Shown: piece after piece, positions 26,067 through 34,510 of the stretch
Position numbering within the stretch: position 1 is the stretch's first letter
Layout: the number at the start of each line of letters is the position of its first letter
Assembly (NCBI GenBank): GCA_017616895.1
Contig: JAFZXE010000026.1
Coordinates: forward strand, 98,516 to 162,515
DNA from: Bacteroidales bacterium
Lineage (GTDB): Bacteria; Bacteroidota; Bacteroidia; Bacteroidales; P3
Direction: 5' to 3'
Length of the DNA: 64,000 nucleotides
Translations under genes and position numbers: made by a program
The notes under the pieces: model-generated
Databases searched by the model: none
What the model was told of the DNA's origin: nothing
What the model saw: only the letters and a program-made list of their open reading frames with translations

Positions 26067-27035
26067 GTGGCAAAGATAAAAAAAATACTCATTTCGCAGC
26101 CAGAGCCTGCCGATATTGAGAAATCACCCTACAAAGCACTTATCAACGACTTCAACGTGAAGCTTACCTTCTACAAGTTTTTCACCGTTGAAGGCATCAG
26201 CGTTTCGGAATTCCGCAAAAGCCGCATCCACATCCGTGAACATTCGGCTATTATACTCAACAGCAAGAATTCGGTTGACCATTTCTTCCGTATGGCCAAG
26301 GAACTTCGCGAGCCCATCCCCGAAACCATGAAATATTTCTGCACCTCCGAAGCCATCGCTTTCTATCTGCAGAACTACATCCAATACCGCAAGCGCAAGA
26401 TATTTTTCGGCAAGCAGTTCTTCGCCGACCTTATCGACGTGATGTCCAAACACCGCGATGAGACCTACCTCTTCCCATGTTCTGATGAGAAGCAGACCGA
26501 GTATATCAAACTCTTGGACAAAGCCAAGTTCAAATATACCAAAGCACCGATGTACCGCTCGGTGCCGCGCGACCTGTCGCATATCAACCTTGAAGACTAC
26601 GACGCCGTAGCCCTTTTCTCCCCCATCGGAGTCCGTTCGCTTATCCAGAACTTCCCCAATGTCGCCGAGTCGAACATCATAATAGCTGCCTTCGGCCTTT
26701 CTACCCATGCCGCCCTCAAAGAGGCTGGCATTCCGTTGACCATCAAGGCTCCCACTCCCTCGGCTCCGTCGATGGCTATGGCCATAGAAAACTACATACT
26801 CGGCAAGCCGCAGGACGACGTGATAGTGGTGAAACCCACAAGCCTTAAGGTTCAGCCGCGTGTTCATGGTGTGAAGACTCTCCCCGGCGGCAAGAAGGTA
26901 AAACCTGTCATTGCCAACAAGGAGAAGTACAAGCAGCGCTTGGAGCAGAAAAAGGCAGAGGCTGCCGAACGCCGTGCTGCGCGCAAGGCAGAACGCGAGC
27001 AAAAAGAGCGCGAGCAAGCCGAGGCCAAAAAGTGA
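26067..27035 (+). CDS. hemD: uroporphyrinogen-III synthase family protein
   Basis: The 322-residue protein resembles the HemD family, which closes the tetrapyrrole ring in haem and corrinoid synthesis. Features are KKILISQPEP at the start, NSKNSVDHFFRMA near 72, FPCSDEKQTEYIKLLDKA, and DAVALFSPIGVRSLIQNFP. The GTG start gives the usual family N terminus. The last 60 residues form a Lys/Glu/Ala-rich charged tail (EKYKQRLEQKKAEAAERR) not part of the enzyme fold. Other haem genes are absent, so the reaction is not certain. Its stop overlaps the rnpA start (GTGA). Confidence 0.8.
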   Translation: MAKIKKILISQPEPADIEKSPYKALINDFNVKLTFYKFFTVEGISVSEFRKSRIHIREHSAIILNSKNSVDHFFRMAKELREPIPETMKYFCTSEAIAFYLQNYIQYRKRKIFFGKQFFADLIDVMSKHRDETYLFPCSDEKQTEYIKLLDKAKFKYTKAPMYRSVPRDLSHINLEDYDAVALFSPIGVRSLIQNFPNVAESNIIIAAFGLSTHAALKEAGIPLTIKAPTPSAPSMAMAIENYILGKPQDDVIVVKPTSLKVQPRVHGVKTLPGGKKVKPVIANKEKYKQRLEQKKAEAAERRAARKAEREQKEREQAEAKK

Positions 27036-27448
27036 ACACTCTTAGCAAATCGGAGCGGCTCAACAGCCGTAAGCAGATTTCCCTCCTCTTTTCCGAGGGG
27101 CAGGGTTTCGTGTGCTTTCCCTATAGCGTGCGATGGATGAGGGTAGGGGAGGAGCCGTCGTCTGAAATGCCGCCCGTCAGGGTGCTTGTGACCGTAACAA
27201 AACGCCGTTTCAAACATGCGGTCGATCGCAACCGTGTGAAGCGGGTTACGCGCGAGTGTTACCGCCTGCACAAGGTGGACCTTTACCAACGTTTGTCCGA
27301 GATAGGGGCTGAGCCATTGCTTCTGTCCCTCAGCTATATCGACAGTCAGTTACCCGATTTTCACCAATCCATGAAGCGGTTCGACACCATCGTCGAGCGC
27401 CTGATTAAAGAATTGAGTCATGAGCCGTCTCCTGAAGACCATAAGTAA
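27032..27448 (+). CDS. rnpA: ribonuclease P protein component
   Basis: RnpA is the protein cofactor of RNase P, which trims tRNA 5' ends. The 138-residue protein has the basic signature [20 protein letters not shown] near 65-85, including the conserved RNR. The GTG start overlaps the hemD stop. Its 3' end overlaps yidD by 29 bp. rpmH and dnaA, which often sit next to rnpA, are not here. Confidence 0.93.
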   Translation: MNTLSKSERLNSRKQISLLFSEGQGFVCFPYSVRWMRVGEEPSSEMPPVRVLVTVTKRRFKHAVDRNRVKRVTRECYRLHKVDLYQRLSEIGAEPLLLSLSYIDSQLPDFHQSMKRFDTIVERLIKELSHEPSPEDHK

Positions 27449-27662
27449 GGCCGTTGCCAGTGTGATGCTCGGGTTGATTTGGTTCTACCGCCATTGCATC
27501 TCGCCGTTGTTTCCGCCTGTGTGTCGTTACACTCCCACCTGCTCGCAGTATGCCGTCGAAGCCATCAAGAAATACGGCCCGCTCAAAGGTGGCTGGCTAG
27601 CCTTTAAGCGCATCCTGCGATGCACCCCCTGGGGTGGCTCAGGCTTTGACCCCGTGCCGTGA
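27420..27662 (+). CDS. yidD: YidD membrane protein insertion efficiency factor
   Basis: The 80-residue protein has the full YidD pattern: an amphipathic N terminus, [27 protein letters not shown] and [21 protein letters not shown], with four conserved cysteines. YidD helps YidC-dependent insertion at the inner membrane. It overlaps rnpA by 29 bp, the arrangement found across bacteria. Confidence 0.95.
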   Translation: MSRLLKTISKAVASVMLGLIWFYRHCISPLFPPVCRYTPTCSQYAVEAIKKYGPLKGGWLAFKRILRCTPWGGSGFDPVP

Positions 27663-27699
27663 GATATTTTTCTTTTCTTAGTTTCTCAGAAAAAAGTTG

Positions 27700-27707
27700 T
27701 ATCTTTG
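27700..27707 (+). promoter_or_regulatory. Bacteroidetes -7 box (TATCTTTG) for tRNA-Ser
   Basis: TATCTTTG followed by CA lies 44 bp before the tRNA 5' end and fits TAnnTTTG. Confidence 0.65.
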
Positions 27708-27751
27708 CAAACGCTTTCGAAGGGTGCTACACCCTTTTGAATACCACAAAC

Positions 27752-27842
27752 GGAAAGGTGCTCGAGTGGTTGAAGAGGCCCGCCTGGAAAGCGAGTAAGC
27801 GTTAAAAGCGCTTCAGGGGTTCGAATCCCCTCCTTTCCGCCA
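27752..27842 (+). tRNA. tRNA-Ser (anticodon GGA), CCA encoded
   Basis: The acceptor stem GGAAAGG pairs with CCTTTCC (27832-27838), followed by discriminator G and an encoded CCA. The D arm, a long variable arm (AAGCGTT/GCGCTT) and a T arm with GGTTCGAATCC are present. The anticodon loop CTGGAAA reads GGA, decoding UCC and UCU. One C-A mismatch appears in the anticodon stem. The long variable arm confirms a class II tRNA. Confidence 0.97.
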
Positions 27843-27844
27843 GA

Positions 27845-27886
27845 GAAACGCCGCAGGCAAGTGATGAGAACTTCCTGCGGCGTTTC
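27845..27886 (+). terminator. stem-loop terminator after tRNA-Ser
   Basis: GAAACGCCGCAGG (27845-27857) pairs perfectly with CCTGCGGCGTTTC (27874-27886), and AAGT/ACTT extends the stem inside. It begins 3 bp after the tRNA CCA. Confidence 0.85.
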
Positions 27887-27910
27887 ACATAACCAAACAC
27901 CCCACTAACA

Positions 27911-27982
27911 AACAACATATCAACATATCAACGGACAACATATCAACGGACAACATATCAACATATCAACGGGCAACATATC
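27911..27982 (+). repeat. 15/8-bp repeat leader (AACATATC type) before aminotransferase
   Basis: Units of 8 or 15 bp ending in ATATC (for example AACATATC and AACGGACAACATATC) repeat to 27982, 10 bp before the ATG at 27993. The design is the same as in the frr leader at 24411-24486. Confidence 0.85.
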
Positions 27983-27992
27983 AACAAAAACA

Positions 27993-29168
27993 ATGACCTA
28001 CGACTTTGACCAAATAATTTCTCGTCGCAACACCGACTGCGTCAAGCACGACGGCCTCAACCATTTCTTCCAGCGTGATGATCTGTTGCCCATGTGGGTC
28101 GCCGATATGGATTTCCCATCGCCCGACTGTGTCATCGATGCCATCCGCACTCGGCTCGACCATCCTGTGCTCGGCTACCATTGGCCTTCTCAATCCTATT
28201 TCGCCGCCGTCATCGACTGGCTCGGTCGCCGTTACGCTATCTCTGCGGCAGCCGAAGAGCTTCACTTCATTCCAGGCATTGTAGCGGGCATCTCGTTTGT
28301 TATCCAGGCGTTCACCGCCCCTGGCGACGGCGTTTTGGTCACCACACCTGTCTATCCCCCGTTTCTCAATATCCCGTCATCCTCTGGCCGTCGTCTCGTC
28401 AAGTGTCCTCTTACCATCAAAGACGGACGTTTCGCAATAGATTTCGAAAGTTTCGAGCAGTATGCAAAAGAAAGCAGGCTTCTCATACTTTCCAATCCTC
28501 ACAATCCGGGCGGCACGGTGTGGGCGCCCGATGACCTCCGTCGCATCGCCGACATCTGCTCCAAGCACGGCCTTTTGGTCATCTCCGACGAGATACATGC
28601 CGACCTCACGCTGCCGCCTCATCGTCATACCTCGTTTCCCACGGTTAGCAGCACTGCCGCCGACATCTCCATAATGTTTATGGCGCCCAGCAAGACTTTT
28701 AACATAGCAGGCCTTTCCAGTTCGGTGTCATACACCCACAATCCCGACCTCCGTGCCCGCTTCCATGCCTATCTCGACAACTACGGCGTTGCAGGCGGCA
28801 ACATCTTTGCCTTCGTCGGTGCCGAGGCGGCATTCAGACATGGCGAGGAATGGCTCGACCAGCTGCTGCAATATCTTAAAGGCAACGCTGCTTACACACG
28901 CCAGTTCCTTGCTTCCAATATGCCCCGTGTGAAAACAGTCATCCCCGAGGCCTCTTTCCTTGTGTGGCTCGACTTCTCCGATTATGGATTCTCCCACGAG
29001 GAATCCCTTCGCCGTGTGCAGGACATAGCCCGTCTTGCGCTCAACGACGGCACCTCTTTCGGCGGCGACACCTACCGCAACTGTTTCCGCCTCAACATTG
29101 GTTGCCCGCGCGCAACACTTTCCCATGCTTTGACCAATCTCAAAAACGCTTTCGACAGTGAAAACTAG
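27993..29168 (+). CDS. patB: PatB/MalY-family PLP aminotransferase (C-S lyase)
   Basis: The 391-residue fold-type I PLP enzyme matches the MalY/PatB group: RRNTDCVKHDG near 12, PMWVADMDFPSP near 34, SNPHNPGGTVW near 165, SDEIHADL near 196 and the PLP lysine in APSKTFNIAGL near 231. Family members cleave cystathionine or cysteine conjugates to thiol, pyruvate and ammonia. A methionine-salvage or sulfide-producing role is likely, but aminotransferase activity is possible. The stop overlaps the start of the next gene by 11 bp. Confidence 0.9.
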   Translation: MTYDFDQIISRRNTDCVKHDGLNHFFQRDDLLPMWVADMDFPSPDCVIDAIRTRLDHPVLGYHWPSQSYFAAVIDWLGRRYAISAAAEELHFIPGIVAGISFVIQAFTAPGDGVLVTTPVYPPFLNIPSSSGRRLVKCPLTIKDGRFAIDFESFEQYAKESRLLILSNPHNPGGTVWAPDDLRRIADICSKHGLLVISDEIHADLTLPPHRHTSFPTVSSTAADISIMFMAPSKTFNIAGLSSSVSYTHNPDLRARFHAYLDNYGVAGGNIFAFVGAEAAFRHGEEWLDQLLQYLKGNAAYTRQFLASNMPRVKTVIPEASFLVWLDFSDYGFSHEESLRRVQDIARLALNDGTSFGGDTYRNCFRLNIGCPRATLSHALTNLKNAFDSEN

Positions 29169-30081
29169 TTCGCTTTCTTTTTCTACGTTTCTTTTATTGG
29201 CCCTTTTCAGCCTCATCTTGTCCTCCTGTCGGCATAGTGATACCGAGGAGTTTTTCTATGGCGATACCATCCGTGCCGACTGCCCGTCGGGTCAGACGCT
29301 CAAGTATGTGGTAACCAATGCCAACACCAATACCGTGAAGCTTTTCGGCTTCAACGATAAACACCACTACCAGCCAGGTCCGCTCGTCATCCCCGGCAGG
29401 ATTTCATATCACGGCCATACCTTCTCAGTCGAATCCATCTTCAAGAAAGCTTTCAAACACTGTGAGGGCATTACCGAAGTCACCATCGACGACCGCATCT
29501 CCGACATCGGGCGAGGCGTGTTCAAACGCTGTACAGGCATCACACGTGCCCATCTCCCCGCCTCGCTCACCCATATACCCACCAGTCTCTTCGCCCATTG
29601 CGACAACCTCGTCCACGTCAATATCCCGACGGGCGTTACCGTCATTGGCGACGGCGCTTTCCGCCGCTGTCCCAACTTAACAGATGTAAATTTCCCCGAC
29701 AGTCTCCGACTCATACAATACGAGGCCTTCTATGGCTGCTCATCTCTCCAAGTGGCAATGCTGCCCGAAGGGCTCGACACCATACGTCAGCGCGCTTTCG
29801 GCAACTGCCATTCGTTGTCATCGCTCCGTCTTCCCTCGACTCTGCGTTTCATTGGCGACAACGCCTTTATGGAATGTAGAGCCCTTACCGATATCACTTT
29901 ACCCGACGGATTGACATACCTTGGCGACGCCGCTTTCAGCGGTTGCTCTTCGCTCCAGTCCGTCCGCTTCCCCGCCTCGCTTCGCCACGTAGGTTCCTGG
30001 TGTTTTTGGTCGTGCGACCAGCTCTCCACCACCCAGCTCCCCGCCTCAATCCCAGAAGTCGGCGACCACGTGTTCAACTAG
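29158..30081 (+). CDS. BspA-type leucine-rich-repeat lipoprotein
   Basis: The 307-residue protein has a lipoprotein signal (hydrophobic core, then LILSSC with Cys24). The rest consists of LRR_5/BspA-type repeats of about 23 residues (for example GAFRRCPNLTDVNFPDSLRL, then AFYGCSSLQVAMLPEGLDTI). Such proteins in oral and gut Bacteroidales bind host or bacterial surfaces. It starts at a GTG overlapping the aminotransferase gene. No C-terminal sorting domain is present, so it is held by its lipid. Confidence 0.9.
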   Translation: MKTSSLSFSTFLLLALFSLILSSCRHSDTEEFFYGDTIRADCPSGQTLKYVVTNANTNTVKLFGFNDKHHYQPGPLVIPGRISYHGHTFSVESIFKKAFKHCEGITEVTIDDRISDIGRGVFKRCTGITRAHLPASLTHIPTSLFAHCDNLVHVNIPTGVTVIGDGAFRRCPNLTDVNFPDSLRLIQYEAFYGCSSLQVAMLPEGLDTIRQRAFGNCHSLSSLRLPSTLRFIGDNAFMECRALTDITLPDGLTYLGDAAFSGCSSLQSVRFPASLRHVGSWCFWSCDQLSTTQLPASIPEVGDHVFN

Positions 30082-30091
30082 ACTTTTTTCG

Positions 30092-30099
30092 TATCTTTG
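30092..30099 (+). promoter_or_regulatory. Bacteroidetes -7 box (TATCTTTG) for subtilase gene
   Basis: TATCTTTG followed by CA lies 50 bp upstream of the ATG at 30150. Confidence 0.65.
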
Positions 30100-30149
30100 C
30101 ACTCCCCTAACCACTAAAAACTGGAAATAGAAAACTAAAATATATCACC

Positions 30150-33100
30150 ATGAAAAAACTTCTATGCTTTGCATCGGTTTTTGCGTTTGTCTTTCTGCTT
30201 ACGCCAGCCGCTTGGTCGCAGGACCGCAACAACGAGGACGAAGTTGTACATCTCGACCAGATGTCGCGTTACAACTCAGTACCCAACCAACTCTTGGTCA
30301 AGTTTGTTGACTACAGCTCCATCAAGCTCGACCCCAAGAACCCCAACCGCTTCGTAGCAGGCCTTCTGGCTGCCAAGGGTGGCGCTACTAACGAGAATGT
30401 TGCTACGGTCAACGCAGTACTTGAAGACTACACTATTGTCTCCATCGAGCAGCTGCTTCCCAACTTTGTCATGCCCAAGCAGCCGCGTCGCTCGCCCTCG
30501 TTCGGCGGCAAGGATGTGGTCGAGAAAGACCTCAGCCAGATATATCTTATAAAGCTCGACGAAACCTCGCCCAACAACTACTATCAACTTATTGAGGCGT
30601 TGCAGCCTCTTGCTGAGGTCGAGTTTGCCGAGCCTAACTTCATCTGCTATGCCCTCGGTACCCCTGCTGAAGGCGAGATGCTGTCCGAGGCGCTCGTAGC
30701 CGACGGCCGCCGCGCGCAGAAGAGAGTTGCCCCCAAGAGCACCTTCTCCACCAACGACCCGATGTACTCACTCCAGTGGGGCTTCGACGCCGTAGGACTC
30801 GACCAGTTGCTGATACAGCCCAAGCTCGACTCCACCGCTGCCAAGAAGGTGATTGCCATTATCGACACGGGTGTCGATATCGACCACCCCGACTTGGCTG
30901 ACAATATCTGGACAAATACCCGCGAAAGCAACGGTGCACAACGACAGGACGACGATGGCAATGGATTTATTGACGACATTCACGGATGGGATTTTGTGAA
31001 CCAGACAGCAGACATACACGATTTCAACAGTCACGGCACCCACTGTGCCGGCATCGCCGCCGCCGTTGGTGGTAACAATATCGGCATCATAGGTGCCGAC
31101 CCCGACGCCCTCATCATGCCTGTCGCCGTCATGCAGAGCGACGGCACAGGCGACGTCGCCACCATCGTGCGCGGCATCAACTACGCCGCCCAAAACGGCG
31201 CCGACATCATCTCCATGTCCATCGGCACCTACGCCTACTCCGTTGCGATGGAGCAAGCCCTCGCCCAAGCCTACCAGACGGCTGTCCTCGTAGCCGCCGC
31301 CGGCAACGACGGCCTTCATATCGACCCACACTGCTGTGGCAATCCCGCCCACGCGCCGCTCGACGGTCCTATGTTTCCAGGTGCTTTCACTTTCGTCTTC
31401 GGTGTCGAGGCAACGGGTCAGGACAACTCCCTCGCAGGCTTCTCCAACAACGACTGCGACGGCCCTTCCTTCTCGCAGTTCGACGAGGAGAAGCTCTACA
31501 ACTACGAGCTCGCTGCCCCCGGAGTGGGCATCATGAGCACTGTGCCTGGTGGCCAATACCGCAGCTATAACGGCACTTCGATGGCTACGCCCCTTGTGGC
31601 TGGCGGTTTGGCATCACTGCTTGAGCGCCGTAACTATCAAACCAAGGAGATTCTCTTCGGCGACCTTATCAACTACTCCGAGGCACACCATCATGTGAAC
31701 CTCGCTGGTGCTTACGCCGCTCCCGCTCAGGCGCCCGCCATACTGCAGCATGTCGCCTATGAGGTGAACGACACCGCCTATGGCGACAGCAGCATGTATG
31801 CCGACGCTGGCGAGCAAATTCAGCTTTACCCCACCGTCCGCACCGTATGGGGTCCTGCCGACAGCATTGAGGTATGGCTCGAATTCCAGGAGTTCGAGGA
31901 CACCACAACCCTCACCTTTATCAACAACCACGTAGCCTTCGGCCGCCCACTCTCCTCCTACGCCAAAGGCAAAAGCATCAACCCCATCGAGTTCCGCGTA
32001 AGAGAAGACATCCACGACGGCCGCCATATCAAACTTACCCTATGTGCCGCCAGCTCCGATGCATCAGACACATTGCGTCATGACTTTACTTTGCCGATTA
32101 CAAACGGTGTAAAATTGCAAGGTATTCTTTCGCACAATGATACTCTATGGCCCAATGTTCAATATTTGGTAGTTCGCCCCTATGCAATTATGGAAGGAGT
32201 AGAGCTTGTTATAAAACCAGGCGTTACAATTAAAATAGATGATGGGATAAATATAACATGCAATGGAAAACTTTACGCTGTAGGTACACCCGATAGCATG
32301 ATAACCTTTACAAAAACGGATTATGGTAATAGATGGGCTGGTATCTCATTGAGTGGTAGTAACGATACTGTCAAGTATGCTTTATTTGAATATGGTTCAG
32401 TAGCATGTGGAGCTTCGTCTACCTATCGAACTTGGAGTGGAGATATATTTGGTAGTGGATTGACAGGATCCATAAGAATGGGAGAGCGACGCTTGGTTGT
32501 GTCAGATTGTGTATACAGGTATATGTACAACTCTATAGGGGGGATAAGAGCCAATTATTTCAATTGCTCATTTGGCTACACTTTACCGACATATACAATT
32601 AGATATTCTGGTGGTGTTTTTTCAGGAATACAATATAACGATACAGTTTTTCAACCGATGTATTGTAATTTTGTCAATAATTATTATCCAGCAGAGCTAG
32701 GTTCGGCTCCACAACGACTTCTAGATGTAACGCCATTTCGGGTGAATTTTTTCAATAATAAGGCATACAATGGAAATTGGAATCTGATAGCCACTGGAGG
32801 TACCGTATGGTCATTATCTCCTAAGGGATTATACTTAGGAACGTCTAAAGCAAATATAGCTAAGCGATTTATAAGGGATATAGACCACCCGGATAACAAC
32901 AGCTCTGTTCAGCAAATAAACCTTCAATATATGGAACAACAGCCATCCGCAGAAGCTCACGGCATAGTATGGAAAGTAGTCGTCGATGGCTATGACGCAC
33001 AGGACGAATTCGACTCTATTCCTCCGCTGGGTGTTGGTACACATACCTTCCAGATATATTTCAACCGCAGGATGAACACCGAAATCGACCCGTTTATCGC

Positions 33101-34475
33101 TATGGGTGTCCGTCCGCCTTACACCCAGACGGCTATCACCGAGAAAGGTCAGTGGAACGCCGAAGGCACCATCTACACCGTATATCACAACATCCGTCCC
33201 ACCGACGCCATCGACGGACTTAACCGCATATATGTCGCTAACGCCAAGGACGACGAGAACTTCGAAATACCCTACGAGAACCTCCGCTTCAACGTCTATA
33301 TCAACTGCGCAGGCAGCATGAGCACTGGCTTCCAGGCAACCCCAGGCATCGGCAAGGTGGAGCTGGAATGGAACAACCAGGAGATGGCAGTCGAGGACTT
33401 CCTCGGCTTCAATATGTACCGCTACAAGTATGAGCAGCAGCTCACCAACCGTCACTACGACAACGACCTTGGACAGTATGTCTATGACACCGTCATCGCC
33501 CCAGGCGACACCCTGCGCCTCAACCAGTCTTTGATTGTCGATACGCTCTTCACCGACTACGACGTTATTCCTGGCGAGCGCTACTACTACTTCTACAAGA
33601 TACTGCGTTCGTCGCTCACCGAGAACTCGCCCTCCAAGACCGTCAGCTGCGTTCCCTACAGCGCCATCCGCGGCGACGCCAATGGAAGCATGAATGTCGA
33701 TGTGCTAGATGTGGTGGCCACCGTCAACTACGTGACTGGTCAGAACCCACAGCCTTTCCTGTATGACGCCGCCGACGTCAACGGCGACAGCACCATCAAC
33801 GTGCTCGACATCGTGGGTATCATCAATATCATACTTAACCCCGACGGCGGAGCCAAGGATGCCACCGTCACCTACACCGCCATCTACACCATCGAGGACG
33901 GCATCCTATATGTGAACTCGCCTGTGGCGATGGGCGGACTCCAGTTCTCTATAGCCAACTGCACGGCGAGCGACATAGAGTGGCTCTCTGCAGTTAACGG
34001 CTTCGAGAAGGTGCTGAGTTGCAGTGCCGACGGCACCCTCACCCTGCTCGCCTACAATATGAACGGTGCGGTGATACCCGCAGGCAAACAAGCATTGCTG
34101 CGCATAGGCAACCGCGAGCTGACCGACATCATACTCTCCGACCCAGAAGGCAACGGCATCATAGCTCTCAAGGGTGGCGACCTCGCAGTGACCGACCTTG
34201 AAGCTGTGCCAGCACAGATTATGCGCGCCTTCCCCAACCCGTTTGAGAAAGAGGTGACGATAACCTTCGCCATAGGCAGCGACCGCAGCCAGAACGCCAC
34301 CCTCGTGATGACCGACATGCAAGGTCGCCAGATAGCCAGTGCAAAGGTTGAGACACCCAGCGCAGGTCGCTACAGCTACATCTGGAACGCCGAGAAGCAG
34401 CGCAAAGGTATCTACTTCGTAACCCTCTACCTCGACGACCAAAAAGCCCACACAGTCAAAGTGGTATTGAAATAG
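30150..34475 (+). CDS. secreted S8 subtilisin-like protease with dockerin and T9SS type A domain
   Basis: The 1441-residue protein has a signal peptide (to WSQ, residue 24), a propeptide-like region, and an S8 peptidase domain (about 205-520) with the catalytic triad Asp239 (IIDTGVDIDHPD), His295 (NSHGTHCAG) and Ser477 (NGTSMATPL), plus Asn386 (AAAGNDG). Residues about 645-930 are a beta-helix-like segment encoded by distinctly AT-rich DNA. Near 1170-1235 lies a type I dockerin (GDANGSMNVDVLDVV...VNGDSTINVLDIVGIIN) with two calcium loops. A T9SS type A domain ends the protein (MRAFPNPFEKEVTITF). It is predicted to be an active surface protease; the dockerin may dock to the cohesin-like protein next door. 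Confidence 0.92.
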   Translation: MKKLLCFASVFAFVFLLTPAAWSQDRNNEDEVVHLDQMSRYNSVPNQLLVKFVDYSSIKLDPKNPNRFVAGLLAAKGGATNENVATVNAVLEDYTIVSIEQLLPNFVMPKQPRRSPSFGGKDVVEKDLSQIYLIKLDETSPNNYYQLIEALQPLAEVEFAEPNFICYALGTPAEGEMLSEALVADGRRAQKRVAPKSTFSTNDPMYSLQWGFDAVGLDQLLIQPKLDSTAAKKVIAIIDTGVDIDHPDLADNIWTNTRESNGAQRQDDDGNGFIDDIHGWDFVNQTADIHDFNSHGTHCAGIAAAVGGNNIGIIGADPDALIMPVAVMQSDGTGDVATIVRGINYAAQNGADIISMSIGTYAYSVAMEQALAQAYQTAVLVAAAGNDGLHIDPHCCGNPAHAPLDGPMFPGAFTFVFGVEATGQDNSLAGFSNNDCDGPSFSQFDEEKLYNYELAAPGVGIMSTVPGGQYRSYNGTSMATPLVAGGLASLLERRNYQTKEILFGDLINYSEAHHHVNLAGAYAAPAQAPAILQHVAYEVNDTAYGDSSMYADAGEQIQLYPTVRTVWGPADSIEVWLEFQEFEDTTTLTFINNHVAFGRPLSSYAKGKSINPIEFRVREDIHDGRHIKLTLCAASSDASDTLRHDFTLPITNGVKLQGILSHNDTLWPNVQYLVVRPYAIMEGVELVIKPGVTIKIDDGINITCNGKLYAVGTPDSMITFTKTDYGNRWAGISLSGSNDTVKYALFEYGSVACGASSTYRTWSGDIFGSGLTGSIRMGERRLVVSDCVYRYMYNSIGGIRANYFNCSFGYTLPTYTIRYSGGVFSGIQYNDTVFQPMYCNFVNNYYPAELGSAPQRLLDVTPFRVNFFNNKAYNGNWNLIATGGTVWSLSPKGLYLGTSKANIAKRFIRDIDHPDNNSSVQQINLQYMEQQPSAEAHGIVWKVVVDGYDAQDEFDSIPPLGVGTHTFQIYFNRRMNTEIDPFIAMGVRPPYTQTAITEKGQWNAEGTIYTVYHNIRPTDAIDGLNRIYVANAKDDENFEIPYENLRFNVYINCAGSMSTGFQATPGIGKVELEWNNQEMAVEDFLGFNMYRYKYEQQLTNRHYDNDLGQYVYDTVIAPGDTLRLNQSLIVDTLFTDYDVIPGERYYYFYKILRSSLTENSPSKTVSCVPYSAIRGDANGSMNVDVLDVVATVNYVTGQNPQPFLYDAADVNGDSTINVLDIVGIINIILNPDGGAKDATVTYTAIYTIEDGILYVNSPVAMGGLQFSIANCTASDIEWLSAVNGFEKVLSCSADGTLTLLAYNMNGAVIPAGKQALLRIGNRELTDIILSDPEGNGIIALKGGDLAVTDLEAVPAQIMRAFPNPFEKEVTITFAIGSDRSQNATLVMTDMQGRQIASAKVETPSAGRYSYIWNAEKQRKGIYFVTLYLDDQKAHTVKVVLK

Positions 34476-34506
34476 TGAAATTGTGAAGTTGTGAAATAGT
34501 GAATTG
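34475..34506. repeat. 8-bp tandem repeats (GTGAAATT type, 4 units)
   Basis: Four 8-bp units (GTGAAATT, GTGAAGTT, GTGAAATA, GTGAATTG) start at the last base of the protease stop codon and end 4 bp before the next ATG. They share their unit with the array at 4478-4541. Confidence 0.8.
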
Positions 34507-34510
34507 ACAA

